Part shown: piece after piece, positions 27,101 to 35,478 of the stretch
Layout: each line of letters begins with the position of its first letter
How positions within the stretch are numbered: the first letter of the stretch is position 1
Position numbers and translations under genes: made by a program
The notes under the pieces: model-generated
Told to the model about the DNA's origin: nothing
The model's database searches: none
The model's input: only the letters and a program-made list of their open reading frames with translations
DNA from: Rhizobium sullae
GTDB taxonomy: Bacteria > Pseudomonadota > Alphaproteobacteria > Rhizobiales > Rhizobiaceae
Reading direction: 5' to 3'
Length of the DNA: 64,000 nucleotides
Assembly (NCBI RefSeq): GCF_025200715.1
Contig: NZ_CP104143.1
Location: forward strand, 3,234,501-3,298,500

Positions 27101-27367
27101 TCAGCCAAGCAAGATCCGGTTTCGAACAGCATGCACGCCCGGAACGCCTCGTGCGACAGCCGTTGCGCGTTCGATTTCATCGACGGTGCCAACCGTGCCG
27201 GTGAGCACGATGTCGTCGCCTTCGGCCGTCACTTCGACGTCCGAAGCGTCGATGCCGCCAGCCGTCGCAAGCGCGCCGGCCACGGCCCTTTCAAGCGATG
27301 CATGATCGACCGATTCCGCCGCTATTCCAGGCTGCTTCCCGTGGAATGTAGCCTCCTTGAAGATCAT
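27101..27367 (-). CDS. BON domain-containing protein
   Basis: 88 residues. The C-terminal two thirds form a BON domain (LERAVAGALATAGGIDASDVEVTAEGDDIVLTGTVGTVDEIERATAVARGVPGVHAVRNRI), a fold of OsmY-like proteins thought to bind phospholipids. Unlike OsmY there is no signal peptide, so a cytosolic or membrane-surface location is expected. AGGAGG lies a few bases before the ATG. The gene sits among small envelope and stress-type genes, which fits a stress role, but no stress promoter was identified for it. Confidence 0.85.
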   Translation of the reverse strand: MIFKEATFHGKQPGIAAESVDHASLERAVAGALATAGGIDASDVEVTAEGDDIVLTGTVGTVDEIERATAVARGVPGVHAVRNRILLG

Positions 27368-27437
27368 GGTCGTTCCTCCTGTTGGATTGCGGAGAAACGC
27401 GAAAACAGCCAGCTTGGTTTCAGCCGCCGAAAGGCAC

Positions 27438-28088
27438 CTACCAGCTTACCCGGTAATTGACGTTGACGCTGGCCGAGCTGCCGGATGAAAGCGGATTGGT
27501 GACCGCCGCATTGAGATTGAGGTTCGGAAGAATAGTCTGGCTGACACCGACTGAACTCGAAAAATCCCTGCCGAAATCCGTCACGCTGCTTCCTGCAGAA
27601 ATCGACGTTCCAGTCCCCGGATAGATCAGTTTCAGAGCCTGAGTTGCCGTCACCGACGTCTGACGTGTTTCGACAGCATCGTAATCGACGTTGACAAACC
27701 GGCTTGTCTGCAGGTCGAGCGAGTCCGATAGGATGAAGCTGCGCGAGCGGCTGAGCATCAGCGACCCGCTGCCGCGCAGCGTATCGATCCGGAGGCTTGC
27801 ATCCTGCTGCGCCTTTCCTGTCGGTGTGACGCGGGCCTTGGTGATCTTCCCCCAAAGCGTCGCCTGTTCGGAGCCGGGCTGGATGGCCTCGCCATCGGTC
27901 GATGCGAGCGCCAGGTCGGCGCCGGCACTCGTTTCCCATTCGGATGGAAGACGAAAGCCCATCGTTGTCTTGTAAGACTGCTCGGAAACCCGCACTGGAG
28001 TCCAGATCAGAAGATTGTCCGCCTTGGCCGGAAGAGCCCCCAAAAGGCACAGGCCTGACAATAATAATGTTCTCTTCAACATAGTCAT
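27438..28088 (-). CDS. Secreted protein of unknown function, beta-rich
   Basis: 216 residues from ATG 28088 (a second ATG six bases later is equally possible). The first 22 or so form a signal peptide (LKRTLLLSGLCLLGALPAKA). The rest is rich in Ser, Thr and alternating hydrophobic residues, with repeated strand-like segments (GSGSLMLSRSRSFILSDSLDL, LNLNAAVTNPLSSGSSASVNVNYRVSW). It ends in an aromatic residue, as many outer-membrane beta-barrels do. I do not recognise the family. It lies 70 bases upstream of the BON gene on the same strand. Confidence 0.7.
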   Translation of the reverse strand: MTMLKRTLLLSGLCLLGALPAKADNLLIWTPVRVSEQSYKTTMGFRLPSEWETSAGADLALASTDGEAIQPGSEQATLWGKITKARVTPTGKAQQDASLRIDTLRGSGSLMLSRSRSFILSDSLDLQTSRFVNVDYDAVETRQTSVTATQALKLIYPGTGTSISAGSSVTDFGRDFSSSVGVSQTILPNLNLNAAVTNPLSSGSSASVNVNYRVSW

Positions 28089-28405
28089 CAAAATCCAATC
28101 GCGCCAAGCGCGCAATACGCAAAAACCCGCGCGATGCACGCTTTCGCGCGTCCTCTCACTCCTCCCGTTTTTATGAACTGGCCCAGCATAAGGTGCCGTT
28201 GCCATGCAGCGCGGCAGCAGTCGCAGCGACTGCTGAACAACTGCGGCATCCTGTGGAAATCCTGCAGGAATTGTTATCAGGATCACATCCGAGGCTCGTT
28301 CTGTAAACCACTCAACGGTAGAAAAGTGCTGCACTGCACACTTGCCGCCCATTTCAAAGCCTTGTAGAGCCAGAGGCTAATGGGAAATTTTCGGCAAAAA
28401 TCGGC
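28089..28405. other. 317-base gap before dxr
   Basis: No gene seen. The region holds divergent promoters for the secreted protein and dxr. It contains a perfect nine-base inverted repeat with a CAG loop: CAGCAGTCG at 28215-28223 and CGACTGCTG at 28227-28235. There is no T-run, so it is more likely a structured leader or protein site than a terminator. Confidence 0.4.
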
Positions 28406-29599
28406 ATGACGACCGGCAGAAATGCGCCGCGGCGCCTCAGCATCTTTGGTTCGACGGGCTCGATCGGACAAAATACGCTCGATGTCATCCAGCAGCTCGG
28501 CGGCCGGGAGAACTACGAAATTTCCGTAGTGACCGGCAATGAAAACGTTGAGCTGCTTGCACAGCAGGCAAAAGCGACCGGCGCCCGGCTCGCGGTTACT
28601 GCGAACGACGGCAAATACAAATCGCTGAAAGCCGAGCTCTCCGGCAGCGGCATCGCAGTTGCGGCGGGCACTGCGGGACTGGCGGAGGCCGCCGACATCG
28701 AAGCGGACTGGGTCATGGCCGCCATCGTCGGCACGGCGGGGCTGGTGCCGACACTGGCGGCAGCACGCAAGGGTGCAACGATCGCCCTCGCCAACAAGGA
28801 ATGCCTTGTTTCGGCGGGCGATCTCTTCGTCAAGGCAGTGCAGAACGGCGGCGGGCGGCTGGTCCCGGTCGATAGCGAACACAGCGCCATCTTCCAGTCA
28901 CTTGACGAAAATCAGCGGCACGCCGTCGAACGGATTATCCTGACGGCATCGGGCGGCCCTTTCCGCACATGGTCGCGTGCCGAGATGGCAAATGTGACTG
29001 CGGCGACTGCACGCGCCCACCCGAATTGGTCGATGGGCTTGAAAATTTCAATCGGCAGCGCCTCGATGTTCAACAAGGCACTCGAAATGATCGAGGCTAA
29101 GCACCTCTTCAGTGTCCGCCCGGACCAGATCGAGGTGGTGGTGCATCCGCAATCCGTCGTCCATTCCATGGTCGGTTATACGGATGGGTCCATCATTGCC
29201 CAGCTCGGCAGCCCGGATATGCGGACGGCGATCGGCTATGCGTTGGAGTATCCGCGTCGGCCGAAGCTGAATGTCGAGCGCCTGGATTTTGCAAAACTCT
29301 CTCGTCTGGACTTCGAAGCGCCGGACGAAAAGCGTTTCCCCGCTCTCAGGCTTGCGCGCACGGCATTGGAGCGAGGCGGCCTGCAAGGGGCCATTATGAA
29401 CGCCGCTGAGGAAGTGGCCTTTCATGCCTTCGTCGAAGAACGGATCGGCTTCCTGCAGATGGCCGATATTGCCGAAGCAGTCATGGACAGGATGACTGCC
29501 ACGGACGGCGCACACACGATGGATGACGTCTTTGCGGCCGACGCCGAGGCCCGCAGGCTCGCAGCGAAACTGGTTGCGCTCAACGATAAGGCCGCCTAA
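28406..29599 (+). CDS. dxr: 1-deoxy-D-xylulose 5-phosphate reductoisomerase
   Basis: 397 residues. It converts DXP to 2-C-methyl-D-erythritol 4-phosphate with NADPH and a divalent metal, the committed step of the non-mevalonate isoprenoid pathway. The NADPH-binding start LSIFGSTGSIGQNTLDVI, the metal-site region VPVDSEHSAIFQ, and the TASGGPF and HPNWSMGLKISIGSASMFNKALEMIEA motifs are intact. It stands alone and converges with hemA; a GC hairpin overlaps its stop codon. Confidence 0.96.
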   Translation: MTTGRNAPRRLSIFGSTGSIGQNTLDVIQQLGGRENYEISVVTGNENVELLAQQAKATGARLAVTANDGKYKSLKAELSGSGIAVAAGTAGLAEAADIEADWVMAAIVGTAGLVPTLAAARKGATIALANKECLVSAGDLFVKAVQNGGGRLVPVDSEHSAIFQSLDENQRHAVERIILTASGGPFRTWSRAEMANVTAATARAHPNWSMGLKISIGSASMFNKALEMIEAKHLFSVRPDQIEVVVHPQSVVHSMVGYTDGSIIAQLGSPDMRTAIGYALEYPRRPKLNVERLDFAKLSRLDFEAPDEKRFPALRLARTALERGGLQGAIMNAAEEVAFHAFVEERIGFLQMADIAEAVMDRMTATDGAHTMDDVFAADAEARRLAAKLVALNDKAA

Positions 29600-29607
29600 C
29601 GGCGGCC
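29590..29607. terminator. Hairpin at the dxr/hemA convergence
   Basis: GGCCGCC (29590-29596) and GGCGGCC (29601-29607) form a seven-base stem around TAAC, which includes the dxr stop codon. It lies between convergent genes with no T-run, so its role as terminator is only probable. Confidence 0.45.
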
Positions 29608-29634
29608 CTGATTCAACGGAAAAGCTGATCGACT

Positions 29635-30849
29635 TTACGCGACTTGCCTTGCCAGCGCGCAGCGCGACCAGAGCGAATGGAGTGCCGCGACCAGTTGTTC
29701 GATGTCGGCATCGGAATGCAGCGGCGTCGGGGTGATGCGCAGCCGCTCGGTCTTCTTTGGCACCGTCGGATAGTTGATCGGCTGGACATAGACGCCGAAA
29801 TTGTCGAGCAGGATATCGGAGATCCATTTGCACTTCGCCGCATCGCCGACCACCACCGGCACGATATGGCTCGGGTTCGGCATATGCGGAATGCCGCGCT
29901 GATCGAGCAGCGTTCGCAGCTTGCGCACCCGGTCCTGATGGCGGGCGCGCTCGATCTGGCTGACCTTCAGGTGCTGGATCGAGGCCACCGCACCGGCCGC
30001 CAGCGCCGGCGGCAGCGCCGTCGTGAAGATGAAGCCGGAGGCAAACGAGCGGATGAAGTCGCACAGTGCCGCCGAGGCGGCGATATAGCCACCCATGACG
30101 CCGAAGGCCTTGCCGAGCGTGCCTTCGATCACCGTCAGCCGGTCCATCAGCCCTTCGCGCTCGGCAATGCCGCCGCCGCGCGGGCCGTACATGCCGACGG
30201 CATGGACTTCGTCGAGATAGGTCATGGCGCCATACTTGTCGGCGAGATCACAGATCTCCTTGATCGGCGCGATATCGCCATCCATCGAATAGACGGATTC
30301 AAACGCGATCAGCTTCGGCGCCTTCGGATCGGCGGCCGCCAGCTTGGCTTCGAGATCGGCCACGTCGTTGTGCTTCCAGATCACCTTGCCGCACTTCGCA
30401 TGGCGGATGCCCTCGATCATCGAGGCATGGTTCAGCGCGTCGGAGAAGATGATCAGCCCGGGGATTTTGGCGCCGAGCGTGCCGAGGCTTGCCCAGTTGG
30501 AGACGTAGCCGGAGGTGAAGATCAGTGCCGCTTCCTTGCCGTGCAGGTCGGCCAGCTCGCGCTCGAGCAGGACGTGGTAGTGGGTGGTGCCAGAGATATT
30601 CCGGGTGCCTCCCGCACCCGCGCCACAGTGGTCGATGGCGTTCTTCATCGCCTCGATCACCTTCGGGTTCTGGCCCATGCCGAGATAGTCGTTGGAGCAC
30701 CAGACGGCGACGTCCTTCGCACCGTCCGCCGTATGGCGCGTGGCGCGCGGAAAGTGGCCGCGGTGACGCTCGAGATCGGCAAAAACGCGGTAGCGGCCTT
30801 CGGCGTGAAGCCCGTCCAGCTCGCTCCTAAAAAACCCTTCGAAATCCAT
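29635..30849 (-). CDS. hemA: 5-aminolevulinate synthase
   Basis: 404 residues from ATG 30849. This PLP enzyme condenses glycine and succinyl-CoA to 5-aminolevulinate, the C4 (Shemin) route to heme and B12 used by alphaproteobacteria. Motifs are complete: [40 protein letters not shown], and the PLP lysine K247 in [13 protein letters not shown]. Length matches rhizobial HemA. It is monocistronic, with a 208-base upstream region shared with the end of the molybdenum hydroxylase operon. It supplies tetrapyrrole precursor for the cobalamin pathway that cobST completes. Confidence 0.97.
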   Translation of the reverse strand: MDFEGFFRSELDGLHAEGRYRVFADLERHRGHFPRATRHTADGAKDVAVWCSNDYLGMGQNPKVIEAMKNAIDHCGAGAGGTRNISGTTHYHVLLERELADLHGKEAALIFTSGYVSNWASLGTLGAKIPGLIIFSDALNHASMIEGIRHAKCGKVIWKHNDVADLEAKLAAADPKAPKLIAFESVYSMDGDIAPIKEICDLADKYGAMTYLDEVHAVGMYGPRGGGIAEREGLMDRLTVIEGTLGKAFGVMGGYIAASAALCDFIRSFASGFIFTTALPPALAAGAVASIQHLKVSQIERARHQDRVRKLRTLLDQRGIPHMPNPSHIVPVVVGDAAKCKWISDILLDNFGVYVQPINYPTVPKKTERLRITPTPLHSDADIEQLVAALHSLWSRCALARQVA

Positions 30850-31025
30850 GCATGTGCTCCAGTATCGCGCGACGGTTTTGCTGAGCGGACGATCGCGCGT
30901 CAACCCTTACATCACGCTTTAACATCAACTGCGGCAAATGGCCCATATTTTTGAATGATTCCAGATAAAAAGTACGCGACCACACGTCCGCGACGCTCGT
31001 CCGGAGCGCATTCTCGTATGATTGA

Positions 31026-31051
31026 GGGAGCCCGAAGCCGGCTCCCTTTTT
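31026..31051 (+). terminator. Terminator-like hairpin with T-run on the plus strand
   Basis: GGGAGCC (31026-31032) and GGCTCCC (31040-31046) with a seven-base loop are followed by TTTTT on the plus strand. No plus-strand gene precedes it. It also lies seven bases past the stop of the minus-strand FAD subunit gene, where the same stem lacks a T-run. It could end the minus-strand operon or a plus-strand transcript. Confidence 0.55.
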
Positions 31052-31057
31052 GGCATG

Positions 31058-31855
31058 CTAACCAGCCGCAGCAACGGCGCGCTTCGCCATCACCTTCACC
31101 AGATTGGCGCGATACTCCGCGCTGGCATGCAGGTCCGACATCAATCCTGCCGGATCGACATTGACGCCCGCTATCGCGCCCGATGACCAGTTGGCACTCA
31201 ACGCCTGCTCCATGGCGGGTTGGCGGAAGACACCGTTGGAACCAGCTCCTGTAACGGCGACACGCACGCCGCCCAGTCCTCTCGCGACGAAGACGCCGGT
31301 CATGGCATAACGGGACGCCGGATTCGGAAACTTCAGGTAACCGGCCTTCTCCGGTGCCTCGAAGGTGATTGCGGTGATCAGTTCGCCGTCTTCAAGCGCC
31401 GTTTCGAAAAGGCCGGTGAAGAAATCGTCGGCTGCGATCTCGCGCTTATTCGTAATGATGCGGGCATTCAGCGCCAGCATCGCGGCCGGATAGTCGGCAG
31501 CGGGATCGTTATTGGCGATCGAACCGCCGATGGTTCCCATATGCCGCACATGCGGATCGCCGATCCCTCCGGCGAGTTCGCACAAAGCGGGGCAGATCGC
31601 GCCAATAGCTGTAGAAGTAGCCACTTCCGCGTGCGTTACTGCCGCGCCGATCCGCACCCTGCGGCCTTCGACGCTGATCCCTTTCATCGCCTCTACATGG
31701 CGCAGGTCAACGAGATCGCTCGGTGCGGCAAGCCGCTGCTTCATCGTTGCGATCAACGTCATGCCGCCGGCGACATATTTGCCCTCCGTTGCACCCGCGA
31801 TCATGCTGACGGCCTCATCGACTGTCGAGGCGCGGTGATAGTTCGTCTGATACAT
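31058..31855 (-). CDS. Molybdenum hydroxylase FAD-binding (medium) subunit, CoxM-like
   Basis: 265 residues with the FAD-binding domain of xanthine dehydrogenase/CO dehydrogenase medium subunits: YVAGGMTLIATMKQRLAAPSDLVDL near 33 and the second FAD motif GTIGGSIANNDPAADYPAAMLAL near 107-130. It passes electrons from the 2Fe-2S subunit to FAD and onward. It is the last of three genes in the order S-L-M, 12 bases after the large subunit stop. The substrate is unknown. Confidence 0.9.
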   Translation of the reverse strand: MYQTNYHRASTVDEAVSMIAGATEGKYVAGGMTLIATMKQRLAAPSDLVDLRHVEAMKGISVEGRRVRIGAAVTHAEVATSTAIGAICPALCELAGGIGDPHVRHMGTIGGSIANNDPAADYPAAMLALNARIITNKREIAADDFFTGLFETALEDGELITAITFEAPEKAGYLKFPNPASRYAMTGVFVARGLGGVRVAVTGAGSNGVFRQPAMEQALSANWSSGAIAGVNVDPAGLMSDLHASAEYRANLVKVMAKRAVAAAG

Positions 31856-31867
31856 GGCCGTTCCTCC

Positions 31868-34213
31868 TCAATGGGTTGCTTGCGCTGCCATCCACACCTT
31901 CTGCGGCGTGGCAGGCATCGTCAGCATGTTGTTGCCGATCGCATCCGTGATCGCGTTCATCAGTGCCGGCGGCGAACCGATCGCACCCGCCTCACCGCAG
32001 CCCTTGATGCCGAGCGGATTGCTTGGGCATGGCGTGTTTTGGTGGGATATCTTGAATGACGGCAGGTCGGCGGCGCGGGGCATGGCATAGTCCATGTAGC
32101 TCGCCGTCAGGAGCTGGCCATTTTCATCGTAGTGCACGCCTTCAAGCAGCGCCTGACCGATACCCTGCGCAATGCCGCCGTGAACCTGGCCTTCGACGAT
32201 CATCGGGTTGATGATATTGCCGAAGTCGTCGGCCGCGACGAACTGGATAATTTCTGTCGTGCCCGTTTCAGGATCGACTTCGACCTCGCAGATGTAGCAG
32301 CCTGCCGGAAACGTGAAGTTCGACGGATCGTAAAACGCCGTCTCCTTCAATCCCGGCTCCATGCCCGCCGGCAAATTGTGGGCGGTGTAGGCAGCCAGCG
32401 CCACCTGGAACCAGGGCAGCGTCTTGTCCGTGCCCGCCACCTTCAACTCGCCGTTTTCGATCACGATATCGCTCTCATCCGCCTCCATGAGGTGGGCGGC
32501 GATCTTCTTTGCCTTGGCCTCGACTTTGTCGAGCGCCTTGGCGACGGCTGACATGCCGACGGCACCAGAGCGCGAGCCGTAGGTACCCATGCCCATCTGC
32601 ACCTTGTCGGTATCGCCGTGAACAATGGATATGCTGTCGATCGGCACGCCGAGCCGGCCCGCAACGAGTTGTGCGAACGTCGTTTCATGTCCTTGCCCGT
32701 GGCTGTGCGATCCGGTCAGGACCTCCACGGTCCCGACGGCATTGACCCGCACCTCGGCGGATTCCCAAAGGCCGACACCAGCTCCGAGGGAACCAACAGC
32801 CTGCGACGGAGCAAGCCCGCATGCCTCGATGTAACAGCTCATGCCGATGCCGCGTTTCATGCCGCGGCGCTCGGCCTCGGCCTTGCGCGCGGCAAAACCG
32901 TTCCAATCCGCCGCCTGCATCGCCGCGTCAAGCGAGGCTTCATAATCGCCCGCGTCGTAGTTCAAGATAACCGGCGTCTGATGCGGGAACACGCGGATGA
33001 AATTCTTCCGCCTGAGTTCCGCCGGCGAAACGCCAAGCTCGCGCGCCGCCGTTTCCATGGTCCGCTCGAGGAGATAGGTTGCCTCCGGGCGTCCCGCACC
33101 ACGATAGGCGTCGACAGGTGCGGTGTTGGTATAGACCGTACGCACATTGGCGTGGATTGCCGGGATGTCATATTGGCCGGAAAGCAACGTGGCGTAGAGA
33201 TAAGTCGGCACGCAGGACGAAAATAGCGACATGTAGGCGCCGAGATTGGCAATCGTGTCGACCTTCAATCCAATGATACGGTGGTCTTTGTCGAACGCCA
33301 TCTTTACCTTTGAGACATGGTCGCGGCCATGGGCATCCGTAAGGAAGGCCTCCGTGCGGTCTGCAGTCCATTTCACTGGCACGCCGGTTTTCTTGGATGC
33401 CCAGAGACAGATGACCTCCTCCGGATAGATGTAGATTTTGGAACCGAAGCCGCCACCGACATCCGGCGCGATAACCCGCAGCTTGTTTTCCGGCGCCACG
33501 TTGTAGAAAGCGCTCATGACCAGCCGCGCCAGATGCGGATTCTGGCTGGTGGTGTAGCAAGTAAAATGGTCCTCGCCCGCATCGTAGATGCCGAGCGTCG
33601 CGCGCGGCTCCATCGCATTGGGGGAGAGACGGTTATTGACGATATCGACCTCAGTCACATGCGCTGCTTCCGCAATCGCCTGGTCGGCAGCGGCAGCATC
33701 GCCGATCTCCCAGTCGAAAATCAGATTGTTGGCCGCTTCCGGATGGATTTGCGGCGCGCCGGGTTTCAGCGCATCAACCGCCTCGATCACGGTCGGCAGT
33801 TCCTCATAATCGACAACGACCGCTTCTGCCGCGTCGCGCGCTTCGCCGAGCGAATCCGCCACGACGATCGCAACGGCATCGCCGACATAGCGCACCGTCT
33901 CTACCGCCAACGGGCGCCACGCGCCCATTTTCATCGGAGACCCGTCCTTCGAATGGATCATCCAGCCGCAGATGAGGTTGCCGATGCCATCGGCGAGCAA
34001 TTGCTTGCCGTCCAGCACGTCGATGACGCCGGGCATGGTTTTTGCAGTCGAGTTATCGATGCTCTTGATCTTGGCATGCGCATGCGGACTGCGAACAAAA
34101 TAGCCGTATTTCATGCCAGGCACGACCATATCGTCCGTATAGCGGCCCTTGCCGGTCAGAAACCGCCTGTCTTCCTTGCGTGCGACGCGTGCACCAACTC
34201 CTTCGACACCCAT
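31868..34213 (-). CDS. Molybdenum hydroxylase large subunit, form II CoxL type
   Basis: 781 residues from ATG 34213, with GGGAGG five bases upstream. It binds molybdopterin-cytosine dinucleotide: GGGFGSK near 253-259, a long Gly-rich cofactor region, and a C-terminal GCGEAGAIGSPPA with the catalytic Glu. The active-site loop reads AYRGAGR (369-375), the form II (putative) signature, not AYXCSFR of genuine form I CO dehydrogenase, so CO oxidation should not be assumed. The enzyme probably hydroxylates an organic N-heterocycle or aldehyde. No cox accessory genes (coxDEFG) are adjacent. Confidence 0.9.
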   Translation of the reverse strand: MGVEGVGARVARKEDRRFLTGKGRYTDDMVVPGMKYGYFVRSPHAHAKIKSIDNSTAKTMPGVIDVLDGKQLLADGIGNLICGWMIHSKDGSPMKMGAWRPLAVETVRYVGDAVAIVVADSLGEARDAAEAVVVDYEELPTVIEAVDALKPGAPQIHPEAANNLIFDWEIGDAAAADQAIAEAAHVTEVDIVNNRLSPNAMEPRATLGIYDAGEDHFTCYTTSQNPHLARLVMSAFYNVAPENKLRVIAPDVGGGFGSKIYIYPEEVICLWASKKTGVPVKWTADRTEAFLTDAHGRDHVSKVKMAFDKDHRIIGLKVDTIANLGAYMSLFSSCVPTYLYATLLSGQYDIPAIHANVRTVYTNTAPVDAYRGAGRPEATYLLERTMETAARELGVSPAELRRKNFIRVFPHQTPVILNYDAGDYEASLDAAMQAADWNGFAARKAEAERRGMKRGIGMSCYIEACGLAPSQAVGSLGAGVGLWESAEVRVNAVGTVEVLTGSHSHGQGHETTFAQLVAGRLGVPIDSISIVHGDTDKVQMGMGTYGSRSGAVGMSAVAKALDKVEAKAKKIAAHLMEADESDIVIENGELKVAGTDKTLPWFQVALAAYTAHNLPAGMEPGLKETAFYDPSNFTFPAGCYICEVEVDPETGTTEIIQFVAADDFGNIINPMIVEGQVHGGIAQGIGQALLEGVHYDENGQLLTASYMDYAMPRAADLPSFKISHQNTPCPSNPLGIKGCGEAGAIGSPPALMNAITDAIGNNMLTMPATPQKVWMAAQATH

Positions 34214-34298
34214 GATGTCCTCCCAATGGGGTTTCGGGCCAGGCATTCCGCCAAAAGCGATTGTGTTCGGCAGTCAGCCAGGCAATTCTGGAGAAATC

Positions 34299-34790
34299 TT
34301 ACTCGGCAGCCTGCTTGGCGCCACCATGCATCTCCGCGTTGGCGGAAAGCACGGCCTTGACGATGTTGTGGTAACCAGTGCAGCGACAGATATTGCCTTC
34401 GAGCTCCCGGCGAACCGTCTGTTCATCTAGCTGTCCGCCGTGACGGGTGATCATGTCGACCGCGGTCATCACCATGCCAGGCGTGCAGAATCCGCACTGG
34501 AGCCCATGATGTTCCTTGAAGGCGGCCTGAACCGGATGAAGTTCACCATTGGCGGCCAAGCCTTCGATCGTCGTGACAGACGAGCCTGATGCCTGAACGG
34601 CGAGGATCGTGCAGCTCTTGACCGACTTGCCGTCCATATCGACGACGCAGGTGCCGCACTGTGTGGTGTCGCAGCCGACATGCGTTCCCGTTAGGCCAAG
34701 TTTTTCGCGAATGAAATGGACGAGAAGCATGCGCTCTTCACAATCGCCGCTCACCGCCCGGCCGTTCACCGTCAGTTTCACCTTCGCCAT
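34299..34790 (-). CDS. Molybdenum hydroxylase 2Fe-2S (small) subunit, CoxS-like
   Basis: 163 residues from ATG 34790, with GGAGG upstream; a longer in-frame start has no such site. It carries two 2Fe-2S centres: a plant-type ferredoxin set C40, C45, C48 and C60, and a second set C99, C102, C135 and C137 ([16 protein letters not shown]). It relays electrons from the molybdenum site to FAD. It is the first gene of the operon, 85 bases before the large subunit. No signal sequence, so the enzyme is cytosolic. Confidence 0.93.
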   Translation of the reverse strand: MAKVKLTVNGRAVSGDCEERMLLVHFIREKLGLTGTHVGCDTTQCGTCVVDMDGKSVKSCTILAVQASGSSVTTIEGLAANGELHPVQAAFKEHHGLQCGFCTPGMVMTAVDMITRHGGQLDEQTVRRELEGNICRCTGYHNIVKAVLSANAEMHGGAKQAAE

Positions 34791-35059
34791 AATTTCCTCC
34801 TCGTGCCCTCCAGGCACAGGAGCATCATTTGACTTTTTCGCTTCGTGATCAACCGCTACTTTAGGGCGCTCTATGAAATTTGCTTCACGGATAAACGCAA
34901 GATTCCGCACGACATCTGAATCGCGCTGAAAAGAACCGTGATCACAAAAATTTCAAGCACAAGGTAGACGCCATCTTGTCGCGACATAGTTTTAACTATC
35001 AAAAAGACACGGTGGAAGGGACAGCGGCTGCCTAGGACGGCCAACCTTGGAGAAAAGAA

Positions 35060-35314
35060 ATGAAGAAAGTAATCGCATTCGCTCTGATCGGCCTCTCGAT
35101 TGCGAGTTGCACGCCGACGGAACAGGGTGCCGGGATCGGTGCGGCATCCGGCGCGGTGATCGGCGGCGTCGCCACAGGCAATGTTCGCGGAGCGGCAGTC
35201 GGCGCTGCAATCGGCGGCGTCACAGGTGCCGTCATTGGCCGCGTCTCAGAACAGCCTGGACAATGCTACTATCGCGATCGTTATGGCCGCCGCTATATCG
35301 ACGATTGCCCGTAA
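35060..35314 (+). CDS. Glycine-zipper lipoprotein
   Basis: 84 residues. The N-terminal MKKVIAFALIGLSIASC is a lipoprotein signal with lipobox IASC (Cys 17). It is followed by a glycine-zipper stretch with repeated GAAIGG-type motifs (about 24-65), and a C-terminal CYYRDRYGRRYIDDCP with two Cys. Related to YMGG/17-kDa surface antigen-like small envelope proteins of unclear role, possibly envelope stability. GGAG lies upstream of the ATG. Monocistronic with a strong terminator. Confidence 0.83.
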   Translation: MKKVIAFALIGLSIASCTPTEQGAGIGAASGAVIGGVATGNVRGAAVGAAIGGVTGAVIGRVSEQPGQCYYRDRYGRRYIDDCP

Positions 35315-35341
35315 CGCCGAGATGTAGCTATGCAAGGTCCG

Positions 35342-35369
35342 AAAATCCCGGCTTCAAACCGGGATTTTT
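35342..35369 (+). terminator. Rho-independent terminator after glycine-zipper gene
   Basis: AAAATCCCGG (35342-35351) and CCGGGATTTT (35359-35368) form a ten-base stem with a seven-base loop, ending in TTTTT. This is a canonical intrinsic terminator 28 bases after the stop. Confidence 0.88.
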
Positions 35370-35478
35370 CATTTTTTCGTGCTAAATTAGCTCGAAAATA
35401 ACTTAAATCGATACACGTCGTGCATTTTTGCCGCTAAGCTGTTAATGGCTGGGCAACGCATGTAATCAAAAGCGGCGG

